A program made the position numbers and the translations under genes. Positions 16,883 through 25,199 of a stretch of 64,000 nt of DNA are shown here, piece after piece. The notes below the pieces were generated by a model. The model did no database searches. It had not been told where the DNA came from and was given only the letters and a program-made list of their open reading frames with translations. How positions within the stretch are numbered: position 1 is the stretch's first letter; each line of letters opens with the position of its first letter. Origin of the DNA: DATEPR01 sp036491115 (GTDB taxonomy: Bacteria; Actinomycetota; Actinomycetes; Mycobacteriales; Pseudonocardiaceae); the NCBI GenBank assembly GCA_036491115.1, contig DASXCQ010000079.1:7922-71921 (forward strand), given 5' to 3'.

Positions 16883-18132
16883 GGATCCTGCGGGCCGAGA
16901 TCGTCCCGGTCGCGTTCGCCGACCCGCCGCTGCGCAGCGTCATGGGCGTGCACGAGCCGTTCGCGCTGCGCAGCGTGCTGCGGCTGGTCTGCGAGGACGG
17001 CGTCACCGGGCTGGGTGAGTCCTATGGGGACAGTGCGTTCCTGGACGTGGCGCGGAGTGTCGCCGAGCGCCTGAACGGGCACGACGTGTTCGACCTGCCC
17101 GGCCTGCGCGGGCTGGTCGCCGAGGTGGTCGGCGGCCGGGTCTACGCCGACATGCACGGCCTCACCGGCGGGTTCTCCTCCTACAAGACGCTGGCCACGG
17201 TGTACTCGCTGTTCGAGGTGGCGTCGCTGGACGCCCAGGGTCACGCGCTCGGCCGGCCGGTCACCGACCTGCTCGGCGGCCGGGCCAGGGACCGGGTGGA
17301 CTTCTCCGCCTACCTGTTCTACAAGTTCGCCGGCCACGACGGCCGGACCGACGAGTGGGGCGAGGTGAGCACGCCGGAGGCGATCGTCGCCGAGGCCAGG
17401 ACGATCATCGACACCTACGGCTTCCGGTCCATCAAGCTCAAGGGTGGCGTGCTGCCGCCGGACGACGAGATCGCCGCTACGCACGCCCTGGCCGACGCGT
17501 TCCCCGGCTGGCCGCTGCGGATCGACCCGAACGCGGCATGGACCCCGGCCACCGGCATCCGCGTCGCCCGCGAACTCGACGGCGTCCTGGAGTACCTGGA
17601 GGACCCGACGCCGGGCATCCCCGGCATGGCCGAGGTGGCCGCCGCGGCGAGCATGCCGTTGGCCACCAACATGTGTGTGGTCCAGTTCGCCGACCTGCCC
17701 GAGGCGGTGGCGCGCGGCGCGGTCGGCGTGGTGCTGTCCGACCACCACTACTGGGGCGGCATGCGGCCGACCCAGGCGCTGTCCGTGCTGTGCGAGACGT
17801 TCGGGCTGGGCCTGTCCATGCACTCCAACAGTCACCTGGGCATCAGCCTGGCCGCGATGGTGCACGTCGCCGCGGCCACGCCGCACCTGAGCTACGCCTG
17901 CGACACGCACTGGCCGTGGCGGGCCACCGACGTGATCGAGCCGGGCGTGCTGGAGTTCCGGGACGGTGCGGTCGCGGTGCCCACCGGCCCCGGCCTCGGC
18001 GTCACCCTGGACGAGGACGCGCTGGCCCGCGCACACCAGGACTACCTGCGCTGCGGCCGGACGGCCCGCGACGACACCGGCTACATGCGACGGTTGGACC
18101 CGTCGTTCCGGCCGAACACCGCCCGCTGGTGA
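16879..18132 (+). CDS. Glucarate/galactarate dehydratase-like enolase-superfamily enzyme
   Basis: 417 residues. Enolase-superfamily landmarks are SIKLKGG (KxK, K186/K188), the metal ligands in RIDPNAAW and YLEDPTPG, the third ligand region VLSDHHYWGG, and the His-containing SMHSNSHLGIS. This matches the glucarate dehydratase subgroup rather than mandelate racemase. The enzyme removes water from aldaric acids to give 5-dehydro-4-deoxyglucarate, the substrate of the preceding KdgD-like gene. It overlaps that gene by 4 bases. Confidence 0.87.
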   Translation: MRILRAEIVPVAFADPPLRSVMGVHEPFALRSVLRLVCEDGVTGLGESYGDSAFLDVARSVAERLNGHDVFDLPGLRGLVAEVVGGRVYADMHGLTGGFSSYKTLATVYSLFEVASLDAQGHALGRPVTDLLGGRARDRVDFSAYLFYKFAGHDGRTDEWGEVSTPEAIVAEARTIIDTYGFRSIKLKGGVLPPDDEIAATHALADAFPGWPLRIDPNAAWTPATGIRVARELDGVLEYLEDPTPGIPGMAEVAAAASMPLATNMCVVQFADLPEAVARGAVGVVLSDHHYWGGMRPTQALSVLCETFGLGLSMHSNSHLGISLAAMVHVAAATPHLSYACDTHWPWRATDVIEPGVLEFRDGAVAVPTGPGLGVTLDEDALARAHQDYLRCGRTARDDTGYMRRLDPSFRPNTARW

Positions 18133-18137
18133 CGTCG

Positions 18138-19292
18138 ATGCGGGTGACCGGGTACGCCTACCCGTGGGACGTCATCGACGACCCCGGATTCGCCGCCCGC
18201 ACGGTCGAGCTGGGCGTGGACGAGGTGGCCGTCGCGGTCGCCTACCACGCCACCAGGGCGGCTACCCCGTGGCAGGCGGACCGGGCCGCGGTGCTGGCCG
18301 CGCACTCCGCGCTGTACCGGCCGGTGCGCGACGAGGTGTGGCGGTTCCGCGCCCTGCGGCCGGAACCGGCCAGTTGGATGTCCACGCCGGACAGTGCGGC
18401 CGCTGCCCTGCACACGCTGTCGGCCGAGGGTCTGCGTGGTGCGGCCTGGGTGGTGCTGACGCACAACTCCCTGCTGGGCGAGAAGTTCCCCGCCGTCACC
18501 ACGCGGGACTGCTTCGGCAGGCCCTACCCGTGGGCGTTGTGCCCGTCCCGCGCCGAGGTCCGCGACTACGCGGCCACGCTGGCCGCCGAGTGCGTCCGCG
18601 ACCTGCCGGTGGACACGGTGATCCTGGAGTCCTGCGGGCAGATGGGCGCCATGCACCAGCACGTGCACGAGAAGACCGACGGCGTGTGGGCGCCCGCCGT
18701 GCTGCGCCTGCTGTCCGTGTGCTGCTGCGACGCCTGCGTCGACACCTGGCGAGACACCGGACTCGACCCCTACCGGGTACGGGCGCTGATCAGGGACCAG
18801 GTGCTGGCCATCATCGCGTCCGGCGACCTGGACCGCACCGCGGACGACCTGCCCGCCGACGTGTCGGCGGGCCTGCTCGCCTGCCGGCAGCGGGCCACCG
18901 ACCTGCTGCGCGCCGAGGTACTGGCCGCGATCGGCCCGCTGGCCAGAGTGGTGCTGCACGGCAGTCCCGACCCGTGGGCCACCGGTTCGCTGCCCGGCCT
19001 GACCCCGACCGCCGGCTCGGTCGTCGGCTGCGTCGTGACGCCCTGCTGGCCGGCCGACGGCGCCAGCGTCGACCTGGTGGCCTCCGCCCGAGCCGAGTTA
19101 CCGGCCAGCACCGACGTCGGCGCCTACGTCACGGCGGTGTCGGCGAGCGGTGTGCCGGACATCGGCGGCTACGTGCGGGCACTGGCCGGTGCCGGCGCGA
19201 CCGAACTGCACCTGTACCACCTGGGCCTGGCCGGCCCCGGCCGCCTGCCCGACCTGCGGGCGGCGATCGACGCCGCCCACTCGGCGAACTGA
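18138..19292 (+). CDS. Uncharacterised alanine-rich protein in the uronate operon
   Basis: 384 residues from ATG 18138; a GTG at 18129 overlapping the upstream stop would add three. I do not recognise a named domain. The sequence reads like a TIM-barrel hydrolase fold: VTGYAYPWDVIDD at the start, GVDEVAVAVAYHATRA, a conserved-looking CFGRPYPWALCPS, DTVILESCGQMG with an acidic residue, and a cysteine-rich SVCCCDACVDTW. The final third repeats a barrel-like strand pattern ending LHLYHLGLAG. Location directly after the aldarate dehydratase suggests it acts on a uronate-containing oligomer or a derived sugar acid (inference). It converges tail-to-tail with the next gene with no gap. Confidence 0.7.
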   Translation: MRVTGYAYPWDVIDDPGFAARTVELGVDEVAVAVAYHATRAATPWQADRAAVLAAHSALYRPVRDEVWRFRALRPEPASWMSTPDSAAAALHTLSAEGLRGAAWVVLTHNSLLGEKFPAVTTRDCFGRPYPWALCPSRAEVRDYAATLAAECVRDLPVDTVILESCGQMGAMHQHVHEKTDGVWAPAVLRLLSVCCCDACVDTWRDTGLDPYRVRALIRDQVLAIIASGDLDRTADDLPADVSAGLLACRQRATDLLRAEVLAAIGPLARVVLHGSPDPWATGSLPGLTPTAGSVVGCVVTPCWPADGASVDLVASARAELPASTDVGAYVTAVSASGVPDIGGYVRALAGAGATELHLYHLGLAGPGRLPDLRAAIDAAHSAN

Positions 19293-19808
19293 CTACACCA
19301 GCCGCGGCTTGGCGAACCGGTCCCGCACCGGCCCGCGCGTCACCGCGAACAGCAGCGCGATCAGCACCAGGCCCTGGATGACCTGCTCCACCCGCATCCA
19401 CACCGGGTAGTGCGCGCCCACGATCAGGTAGACGATGCCCAGCAGGCCGATCGCGCAGATCCAGATCATCCGCAGGTAGGCCCGACGCTTGCCGCGGCGC
19501 AGCGCGGCAGCGCGCCACACGTACAGCGCGGACACCACGAGCACGCCGACCAGCCGGCCCCACAGCGCCGACTCCAGGCCCTGCCGAACGATGGCCGGGT
19601 CGGCGTTGGGCGGCAGCACGGTGTGCGTGAACTCGTAGTTCACCAGACTGTTGTGGAAGATCAGCATCAGCACAGACAGGACCAGCGACAACCCGATGTT
19701 GGCGAACATCAGGATGATCACCAGGCGCAGCGGGCCGTCCATCGGCAGACGCGGCGATTCCGGCATCGTGACCGGCGGTGCGGACGGCAGGTCCGGATTC
19801 GGATTCAC
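19293..19808 (-). CDS. Small four-helix membrane protein
   Basis: 171 residues from GTG 19808. After a Pro-rich cytoplasmic N-terminus come four hydrophobic segments at about 29-52, 83-102, 115-134 and 142-160. A periplasmic loop (NYEFTHTVLPPNADP) and a basic cytoplasmic loop (RRGKRRAYLR) fit the positive-inside rule. It resembles small uncharacterised actinobacterial membrane proteins, and no function is proposed. Its stop codon abuts that of the convergent gene. Confidence 0.7.
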   Translation of the reverse strand: MNPNPDLPSAPPVTMPESPRLPMDGPLRLVIILMFANIGLSLVLSVLMLIFHNSLVNYEFTHTVLPPNADPAIVRQGLESALWGRLVGVLVVSALYVWRAAALRRGKRRAYLRMIWICAIGLLGIVYLIVGAHYPVWMRVEQVIQGLVLIALLFAVTRGPVRDRFAKPRLV

Positions 19809-19906
19809 GTCTGGAATCGAAGCACATCACCCCCTGGGGGCGGAGTGAATTTCCGGAATTCCAGGGCGCCGGACGCGGGTCGGCGGGCATCGGGCACTAT
19901 GAACCG

Positions 19907-20350
19907 ATGGCGCAGGTGAAGGCGACCGCGGAGCGGACCATCTCAGCCCCGGTCGAGCAGGTCTGGCAGGCACTCGCCGACTACACGACTGTGCGGCCGA
20001 CGCTGCTCACCGAGCACTTCAGCGAGTACGAGGTTCGGGCGGGCGGCGTGGGCGCCGGCACCACCGCGCACTGGAAGCTGGCGGCCACCAGCAAGCGGGT
20101 GCGCGACTGCCTGGTCGAGGTGACCGAGCCGGCCGAGCGCCAGCTGGTCGAGCGGGACACCAACTCCAGCATGGTCACCACCTGGACGGTCCGACCGTCC
20201 GGCAAGGACAACAGCGCGGTGTCCGTGGAGACGACCTGGAACGGCGCGGGTGGCGTGGGCGGTTTCTTCGAGAAGACGTTCGCGCCCGGCGGGCTGCGCC
20301 GGATCTACGACGGCATGCTGGCCAATCTCGACCGCGTGGTACGCGCCTGA
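19907..20350 (+). CDS. SRPBCC-family (START-like) protein
   Basis: 147 residues from ATG 19907. Features: the opening TAERTISAPVEQVWQALADY, a central cavity strand region (TAHWKLAATSKRV), and a C-terminal long helix (GGLRRIYDGMLANLDRVV). This is the polyketide-cyclase/dehydrase-like small-molecule-binding fold used widely for lipid and metabolite binding. The ligand is unknown. It lies 46 bases upstream of the DUF421 gene on the same strand. Confidence 0.8.
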   Translation: MAQVKATAERTISAPVEQVWQALADYTTVRPTLLTEHFSEYEVRAGGVGAGTTAHWKLAATSKRVRDCLVEVTEPAERQLVERDTNSSMVTTWTVRPSGKDNSAVSVETTWNGAGGVGGFFEKTFAPGGLRRIYDGMLANLDRVVRA

Positions 20351-20396
20351 CGCCTCCGCTGCCGCTACCGTCGTCCACCATCAGGGACGAAAGGCA

Positions 20397-21032
20397 GTGG
20401 CCGTGATGCACAGCTTGATACCCAACGTGTGGTCGGACGTGTTCGGCCTCCAGGTGTCCGTCGTGGACAAGATCGTGCGCACCGTGCTGGTGTACGCGGG
20501 GCTGGCGATCCTGCTCCGGCTGGCCGGCAAGCGGGACCTGGCGCAGCTCAACACGTTCGACCTGGTGGTCATGCTGCTGCTGTCGAACGTGGTGCAGAAC
20601 GCGGTCATCGGCCCGGACAACAGCCTGACCGGCGGCCTGATCGGCGCGGGACTGCTGGTCGCCGTCAACGCGGTGTGGGTCAGGGTGGTCAACCGCAGGC
20701 CGAGGCTGACCGCGCTGTTCGAGGGCACGCCCACCACGCTGGTGGAGGACGGCAGGGTGGTGTCCAGCCTGCACCGGCTGGGCCTGCGCCGGGCCGACAT
20801 CGCGGTGGCGCTGCGTCGGCAGGGCGCCGGCTCGATCGACGACGTGGCCAAGGCCAGCCTGGAGCCGGGCGGGTCCATCGTGGTCGACCTCAAGCCGGAG
20901 GCGCAGGACGTGACCGTGGGCGATTTCCGGGCCGGCGAGGCCGGGCAGGCCGAGCTGATCGCGCAGCTGCGGGACGAGATCCGGCGGCTGAGCGCGCGAG
21001 TGGACGAGGGGTTCGCCGGCCTACGCCAGTGA
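20397..21032 (+). CDS. DUF421 (YetF-type) membrane protein
   Basis: 211 residues if it starts at GTG 20397 (AGGGA 9 bases upstream); GTG 20403 and ATG 20406 are also possible. Three N-terminal membrane helices (about 25-45, 50-72 and 77-98) are followed by the DUF421 soluble domain with NRRPRLTALFEGTPTTLVEDG and LRRADIAVALRRQGAGSIDDV. The last 25 residues form a charged amphipathic helix (QLRDEIRRLSARVDEG). YetF proteins are implicated in spore germination in Bacillus, but the family role in actinomycetes is unknown. Confidence 0.83.
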   Translation: MAVMHSLIPNVWSDVFGLQVSVVDKIVRTVLVYAGLAILLRLAGKRDLAQLNTFDLVVMLLLSNVVQNAVIGPDNSLTGGLIGAGLLVAVNAVWVRVVNRRPRLTALFEGTPTTLVEDGRVVSSLHRLGLRRADIAVALRRQGAGSIDDVAKASLEPGGSIVVDLKPEAQDVTVGDFRAGEAGQAELIAQLRDEIRRLSARVDEGFAGLRQ

Positions 21033-21109
21033 CGACGGTCACGTTGGCCCGCATCCGGCGCCCCGTCCGGGTGATCACCGGCGGTCGTTGGTCCCATTCG
21101 CCGCCGTAC

Positions 21110-21134
21110 GTCACACAGTGCTGGACTGTGTGAC
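21110..21134 (+). promoter_or_regulatory. Palindrome upstream of the transhydrogenase operon
   Basis: GTCACACAG (21110-21118) and CTGTGTGAC (21126-21134) are perfect complements around a 7-nt centre, 12 bases before the pntAA ATG. It may be a repressor operator or a 5' leader hairpin. The symmetry of TCACACAG/CTGTGTGA recalls dimeric-regulator sites, but no regulator gene is adjacent. Confidence 0.5.
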
Positions 21135-21146
21135 GGGTGAGACGGC

Positions 21147-22268
21147 ATGCTCCGCAAGGTGACCGTTGACACCGAGCAGCAGACGGCAGCACGGACCGTG
21201 GTCGGGGTCCCCAAGGAGACGGCCGCCGGGGAGCGCCGGGTCGCGCTGGTGCCGAAGGTGGTCGAGAGACTGACCTCGGCCGGCGTGGACGTGGTCGTCG
21301 AAGCGGGCGCCGGACTCGGCGCGCTGATCCCGGACGCCGAGTACGAGCAGGCAGGCGCCACCATCGGCGACCCGTGGCCGTCGACCGTCGTGGTCAAGGT
21401 CAACCCGCCGACCGAGGCCGAGATCGGCAAGCTCGCCTCCGGCGCCACCCTGATCGGCTTCCTCGCGCCGCTGACCGGTCCGGAGACCATCCAGCGGCTG
21501 CGGTCGGCCGGCGTGACCGGCTTCGCGATGGAGTCGGTGCCCAGGATCTCCCGTGCCCAGTCCATGGACGCGCTGTCCTCGCAGGCGAACGTGGGCGGTT
21601 ACAAGGCAGTCCTGCTGGCCGCCGAACAGTCCACCCGATTCTTCCCGATGCTCACCACGGCCGCCGGCACGGTGAAACCGGCCACCGCGCTGGTGCTCGG
21701 AGTCGGCGTCGCCGGCCTGCAGGCCCTGGCGACCGCCAAACGGCTGGGTGCCCGCACCACCGGCTACGACGTGCGCCCCGAGGTCGCCGAACAGGTGCGC
21801 TCGCTCGGCGCGCAGTGGCTCGACCTGGGCATCGAGGCGGCCGGTGAGGGCGGTTACGCCCGAGCGCTGACCGACGAGGAACGGGCCGAGCAGCAGCGCA
21901 AGCTGACCGAGGCGATCAAGGGCTTCGACGTGGTGATCACCACCGCGCTGGTGCCCGGCAGGCCGGCACCCAAGCTGGTCACCGCCGCCGCCGTCGAGGG
22001 CATGCGGCCGGGCAGCGTCATCGTCGACATGGCCGGGGAGGCCGGCGGCAACTGCGAACTCACCGAGCCGGGCCAGATCGTGGTGAAACACGACGTGACC
22101 ATCGCGTCCCCGCTCAACCTGCCGGCCACCATGCCGGAACACGCCAGCGAACTGTACGCGCGCAACGTGCTGGCACTGCTGCAACTCATGCTGCACGACG
22201 GCGCGCTCACCCCCGACTTCACCGACGAAGTGCTGGCGAAGTCGTGCGTGACGCTGCCGAGTGGCTGA
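21147..22268 (+). CDS. pntAA: NAD(P) transhydrogenase subunit alpha, part 1 (domain I)
   Basis: 373 residues from ATG 21147. N-terminal VGVPKETAAGERRVALVP is the alanine-dehydrogenase/PNT N-domain. The NAD-binding Rossmann fold has VLGVGVAGLQALATAKRLGA and YDVRPEVAEQ. The RARTTGYD and SVIVDMAGEAGGNCELTEPG motifs are typical of PntA domain I. It binds NAD(H) on the cytoplasmic face and passes hydride to domain III in PntB, coupled to proton transfer through the membrane domains. As in other actinobacteria the alpha chain is split into soluble and membrane genes. Its TGA lies inside the hairpin at 22256-22302. Confidence 0.94.
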   Translation: MLRKVTVDTEQQTAARTVVGVPKETAAGERRVALVPKVVERLTSAGVDVVVEAGAGLGALIPDAEYEQAGATIGDPWPSTVVVKVNPPTEAEIGKLASGATLIGFLAPLTGPETIQRLRSAGVTGFAMESVPRISRAQSMDALSSQANVGGYKAVLLAAEQSTRFFPMLTTAAGTVKPATALVLGVGVAGLQALATAKRLGARTTGYDVRPEVAEQVRSLGAQWLDLGIEAAGEGGYARALTDEERAEQQRKLTEAIKGFDVVITTALVPGRPAPKLVTAAAVEGMRPGSVIVDMAGEAGGNCELTEPGQIVVKHDVTIASPLNLPATMPEHASELYARNVLALLQLMLHDGALTPDFTDEVLAKSCVTLPSG

Positions 22269-22302
22269 GCCGTATGTTTCGCATACGGCTCAGCCACTCG
22301 GC
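22256..22302 (+). promoter_or_regulatory. Perfect 21-bp hairpin between pntAA and pntAB
   Basis: The left arm (22256-22276, starting GCCGAGTGGCTGAGCC) and the right arm (22282-22302, ending GGCTCAGCCACTCGGC) are exact complements around the loop TTTCG. The pntAA stop codon is inside the left arm, and the pntAB ribosome site AAGGAGG follows 6 bases after the stem. No U-tract follows, so full termination is unlikely. Partial attenuation, 3'-end protection of the pntAA message or an RNase III cut site would set subunit ratios. Confidence 0.85.
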
Positions 22303-22320
22303 ACTAGACAAGGAGGCGTG

Positions 22321-22632
22321 ATGTTCCTGGCCAACCTCGCGATCCTCGTGCTGGCCGGCTTCGTCGGCTTCGCGGTGATCTCCAAGGTGCCCAACACTTT
22401 GCACACCCCACTGATGTCGGGCACCAACGCCATCCACGGCATCGTGCTGCTGGGTGGCCTGATCGTGCTGGGCACCGCGGCCACCGGCGTGCTGGACAAG
22501 GTCCTGCTGGTGATCGCCATCGCGTTCGGCACCATCAACGTCGTCGGCGGCTTCCTGGTCACCGACCGGATGCTCGGCATGTTCAAGCGGAAGCCGGAAG
22601 TGCCGCAGCAGAAGGGTTCCGACGATGAATAG
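22321..22632 (+). CDS. pntAB: NAD(P) transhydrogenase subunit alpha, part 2 (membrane)
   Basis: 103 residues from ATG 22321 with AAGGAGG upstream. Three membrane helices (about 4-22, 33-53 and 58-80) carry KVPNTLHTPLMSGTNAIHGIV, a signature of the PntA membrane segment. The C-terminal tail is KRKPEVPQQKG. The frame is open through the hairpin upstream, but the strong ribosome site fixes this start. It overlaps pntB by 8 bases. Confidence 0.93.
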   Translation: MFLANLAILVLAGFVGFAVISKVPNTLHTPLMSGTNAIHGIVLLGGLIVLGTAATGVLDKVLLVIAIAFGTINVVGGFLVTDRMLGMFKRKPEVPQQKGSDDE

Positions 22633-24013
22633 TGTCATCCAGATCCTCTACATCGTCGCGTTCGCACTGTTCATCTACGGCCTGATGGGCCTCACCGGCC
22701 CGAGGACCGCGGTGCGCGGCAACTGGATCGCGGCCGTCGGCATGGTCATCGCGATCATCGCGACCCTGCTCATCCCCGGCGTGAGCAACTGGATCCTGAT
22801 CGTGCTGGGCGTCGTGCTCGGCGCGCTGGTCGGCGTGCCCAGCGCGCGGCAGGTCAAGATGACCGCGATGCCGCAGATGGTGGCGCTGTTCAACGGTGTC
22901 GGCGGCGGCGCGGTGGCGCTGATCGCGTGGGTCGAGTTCCGCACCACGCACGACTACGCCGGCCTGGCCGCCTATGTACCGGTGACGTCGTTGCTCGCCG
23001 CGATCATCGGCTCCGTGTCGTTCTGGGGTTCGCTGGTCGCCTACGGCAAGCTGCAGGAGGTGCTGCCCGGCCGGCCGATCAGCATCGGACCGCAGCAGCA
23101 GTTGGTCAACCTCGCCCTGCTGATCGCGTCCGTCGGCTGTGCGGTGGCGGCAGGCGTCGGCGTCAACTCGCAGCTGCTGATCATCGGTGTGCTGATCTTC
23201 GCGGCGGTGCTCGGCCTGATGGTCGTGCTCCCCATCGGCGGCGCCGACATGCCGGTGGTGATCTCGCTGCTGAACGCGTGTACGGGTCTGTCCGCGGCGG
23301 CCACCGGGCTGGCGCTGAACAACACGGCGCTGATCGTGGCCGGCATGATCGTCGGCGCGTCCGGTTCGATCCTGACCAACCTGATGGCCAAGGCGATGAA
23401 CCGCTCCATCCCGGCGATCGTGGCCGGCGGCTTCGGTGGCGTGGTCGTCGCGGGCGGCGGTGGCGGCGACGCGACCGACAAGGTCGTCCGCCAGACCAGC
23501 GCGTCGGACGCGGCGATCCAGATGGCGTACGCCAACCAGGTGATCATCGTGCCCGGCTACGGCATGGCCGTCGCCCAGGCCCAGCACGCGGTCCGGGAGA
23601 TGGCGAAGCTGTTGGAGCAGCGGGGTGTCGAGGTCAAGTACGCCATCCACCCGGTGGCCGGCCGGATGCCCGGCCACATGAACGTGCTGCTGGCCGAGGC
23701 CGACGTGCCCTACGAGCAGCTGCGCGAGATGGACGACGTGAACAGCGAGTTCTCCCGCACCGACGTGGCCCTGGTGATCGGCGCCAACGACGTCACCAAC
23801 CCGGCCGCCCGCACCAACCCCAGCTCGCCCATCCACGGCATGCCGATCCTCAACGTCGACGAGGCCCACTCGATCATCGTGCTGAAGCGCTCGATGAACA
23901 CCGGATTCGCCGGCATCGAGAACGACCTCTACTACGACGCCAAGACCGCGATGCTGTTCGGCGACGCCAAGTCGTCGGTCCAGGGAGTCACCGAGGAGCT
24001 GAAGGCCCTGTAG
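22625..24013 (+). CDS. pntB: NAD(P) transhydrogenase subunit beta
   Basis: 462 residues from ATG 22625. About eight to nine membrane helices fill the first 250 residues (VGGGAVALIAW, ADMPVVISLLNACTGLSAAATG). They are followed by the NADP(H)-binding domain III with YGMAVAQAQHAVREM, HPVAGRMPGHMNVLLAEADVPY and ALVIGANDVTNPAA. It completes the proton-pumping enzyme that makes NADPH from NADH. The last 26 bases overlap the convergent hydrolase gene. Confidence 0.95.
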   Translation: MNSVIQILYIVAFALFIYGLMGLTGPRTAVRGNWIAAVGMVIAIIATLLIPGVSNWILIVLGVVLGALVGVPSARQVKMTAMPQMVALFNGVGGGAVALIAWVEFRTTHDYAGLAAYVPVTSLLAAIIGSVSFWGSLVAYGKLQEVLPGRPISIGPQQQLVNLALLIASVGCAVAAGVGVNSQLLIIGVLIFAAVLGLMVVLPIGGADMPVVISLLNACTGLSAAATGLALNNTALIVAGMIVGASGSILTNLMAKAMNRSIPAIVAGGFGGVVVAGGGGGDATDKVVRQTSASDAAIQMAYANQVIIVPGYGMAVAQAQHAVREMAKLLEQRGVEVKYAIHPVAGRMPGHMNVLLAEADVPYEQLREMDDVNSEFSRTDVALVIGANDVTNPAARTNPSSPIHGMPILNVDEAHSIIVLKRSMNTGFAGIENDLYYDAKTAMLFGDAKSSVQGVTEELKAL

Positions 24014-24650
24014 CCGCGTACGCGTCGAGCCGGTCCGCCAGTTCGCGCGGCCGGCTCAGCGCGGGCGTGTGCCCGCCGTCGATCTCGTCCGGGGTGATGC
24101 CCAGGCGTTCCCGGGCGACGCGGCGCTGGAAACCGGGCGGCAACAGGCGGTCGTCGCGGCAGATCAGCACCCGTGTGGGCACGTCCGGCCAGGCCCGCAG
24201 TGGCGACGGTTCGCCCATCCTGGTTTCCGACTGGTCGCGGGACCGTTGCCGCGCCTCGGCGACCAGGCTGGGCGGGACGTCCTGGTAGAACAGGTCGTCG
24301 TACTGCTGTCGCGGCTCGTCCGCATACCTCGTGTCGGACCAGTAGCCGGCCGGCGCCTCGCCCGGCGCCGGAATCATGGGCGCGACCAGGACGAGCAGTG
24401 CCACCGGTAGCCGGTCGCAGACCAGCGGGGCGACGAAAGCACCCAGCGACTGCGCGACGACCACCAGATCGGTCCGGTCGCCGGCCGCGGCCACCACGGT
24501 GTCGGCGTACTCGGCCAGGCCGGCCGAGTCGTCATCGCAGGGCAGATCCGGAGCCACGGTGTCATGCCCGCGCTCCCGCAACGCGGCGGTCACCAGATGC
24601 CAGTACCAGCCGACATCCCCGGCACCGTGGATGAGTAGGAATGCCGCCAT
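23988..24650 (-). CDS. Alpha/beta-hydrolase
   Basis: 220 residues from ATG 24650. The HG oxyanion loop is FLLIHGAGDVGWYW, the nucleophile elbow is VVAQSLGAF (A-Q-S-L-G, serine at about residue 68), and DGGHTPALS holds the catalytic histidine. This is the short MhpC/salicylate-esterase-like type common in actinomycetes, of unknown substrate. It starts 4 bases after the DinB-like gene stop, so the two are co-transcribed. Its end overlaps pntB by 26 bases on the opposite strand. Confidence 0.88.
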   Translation of the reverse strand: MAAFLLIHGAGDVGWYWHLVTAALRERGHDTVAPDLPCDDDSAGLAEYADTVVAAAGDRTDLVVVAQSLGAFVAPLVCDRLPVALLVLVAPMIPAPGEAPAGYWSDTRYADEPRQQYDDLFYQDVPPSLVAEARQRSRDQSETRMGEPSPLRAWPDVPTRVLICRDDRLLPPGFQRRVARERLGITPDEIDGGHTPALSRPRELADRLDAYAATGPSAPR

Positions 24651-24654
24651 CCGC

Positions 24655-25149
24655 CTACGTCCCCCGGCTGCCGTCGAGCGTCTCCCGGATGATGTCGGCG
24701 TGGCCGGCGTGTCGGGCGGTCTCCTCGATCATGTGCAACAGCACGTAGCGCACGTTGCAGTCGATGATGTCGGTACGCGCGCAGCGTCGGTCGAGCTCCA
24801 TGTCGTCGACGATCTGCCGGGACGTCCGCGCCGCCTCCTCGTAGCGGGCCACCCACAGCTCGACCGTGTCCCCCTCGTCGACCAGGAAGTCCTGGTCGGA
24901 GATCGGCGACCGCTGCTCCGGCCAGCCGTCGGGGAGCTCGCGCCCGGCGAGGACGCCCTGGAACCACCGCGCCTCCCACACCGCGGAGTGCTTCAGCAGG
25001 CCCACCAGGGACAGGGAGCTGACCGTCGGTGCCCGGCGCGCGTCGGTGTCACCCACCCCCCGGGCCTTCCTGATCAGCGCGTCCCGCTGCTTGTCCAGGA
25101 ACGTGACCAGGGCATCGCGTTCGTTCGAGGTGGATAGCTCGACCGCCAC
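24655..25149 (-). CDS. DinB-family (DUF664) protein
   Basis: 164 residues from GTG 25149, chosen because the product then begins just before the first helix (NERDALVTFLDKQRDALIRKARG). The central LSLVGLLKHSAVWEARWFQ and C-terminal YVLLHMIEETARHAGHADIIRE carry the three metal-binding histidines of the DUF664 mini-circle protein type. This is probably a thiol-dependent transferase or metal-bound enzyme of unknown substrate, paired with the hydrolase downstream. Confidence 0.82.
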   Translation of the reverse strand: MAVELSTSNERDALVTFLDKQRDALIRKARGVGDTDARRAPTVSSLSLVGLLKHSAVWEARWFQGVLAGRELPDGWPEQRSPISDQDFLVDEGDTVELWVARYEEAARTSRQIVDDMELDRRCARTDIIDCNVRYVLLHMIEETARHAGHADIIRETLDGSRGT

Positions 25150-25199
25150 CTCGCGAACAGTACCGAAAGCGCCACGACCTTGTGGCAACGTATGCAGCC

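Noticed and set aside
19410..19919. Plus-strand open frame opposite the small membrane protein
   Set aside because: Antisense shadow; the minus strand has a coherent four-helix protein.
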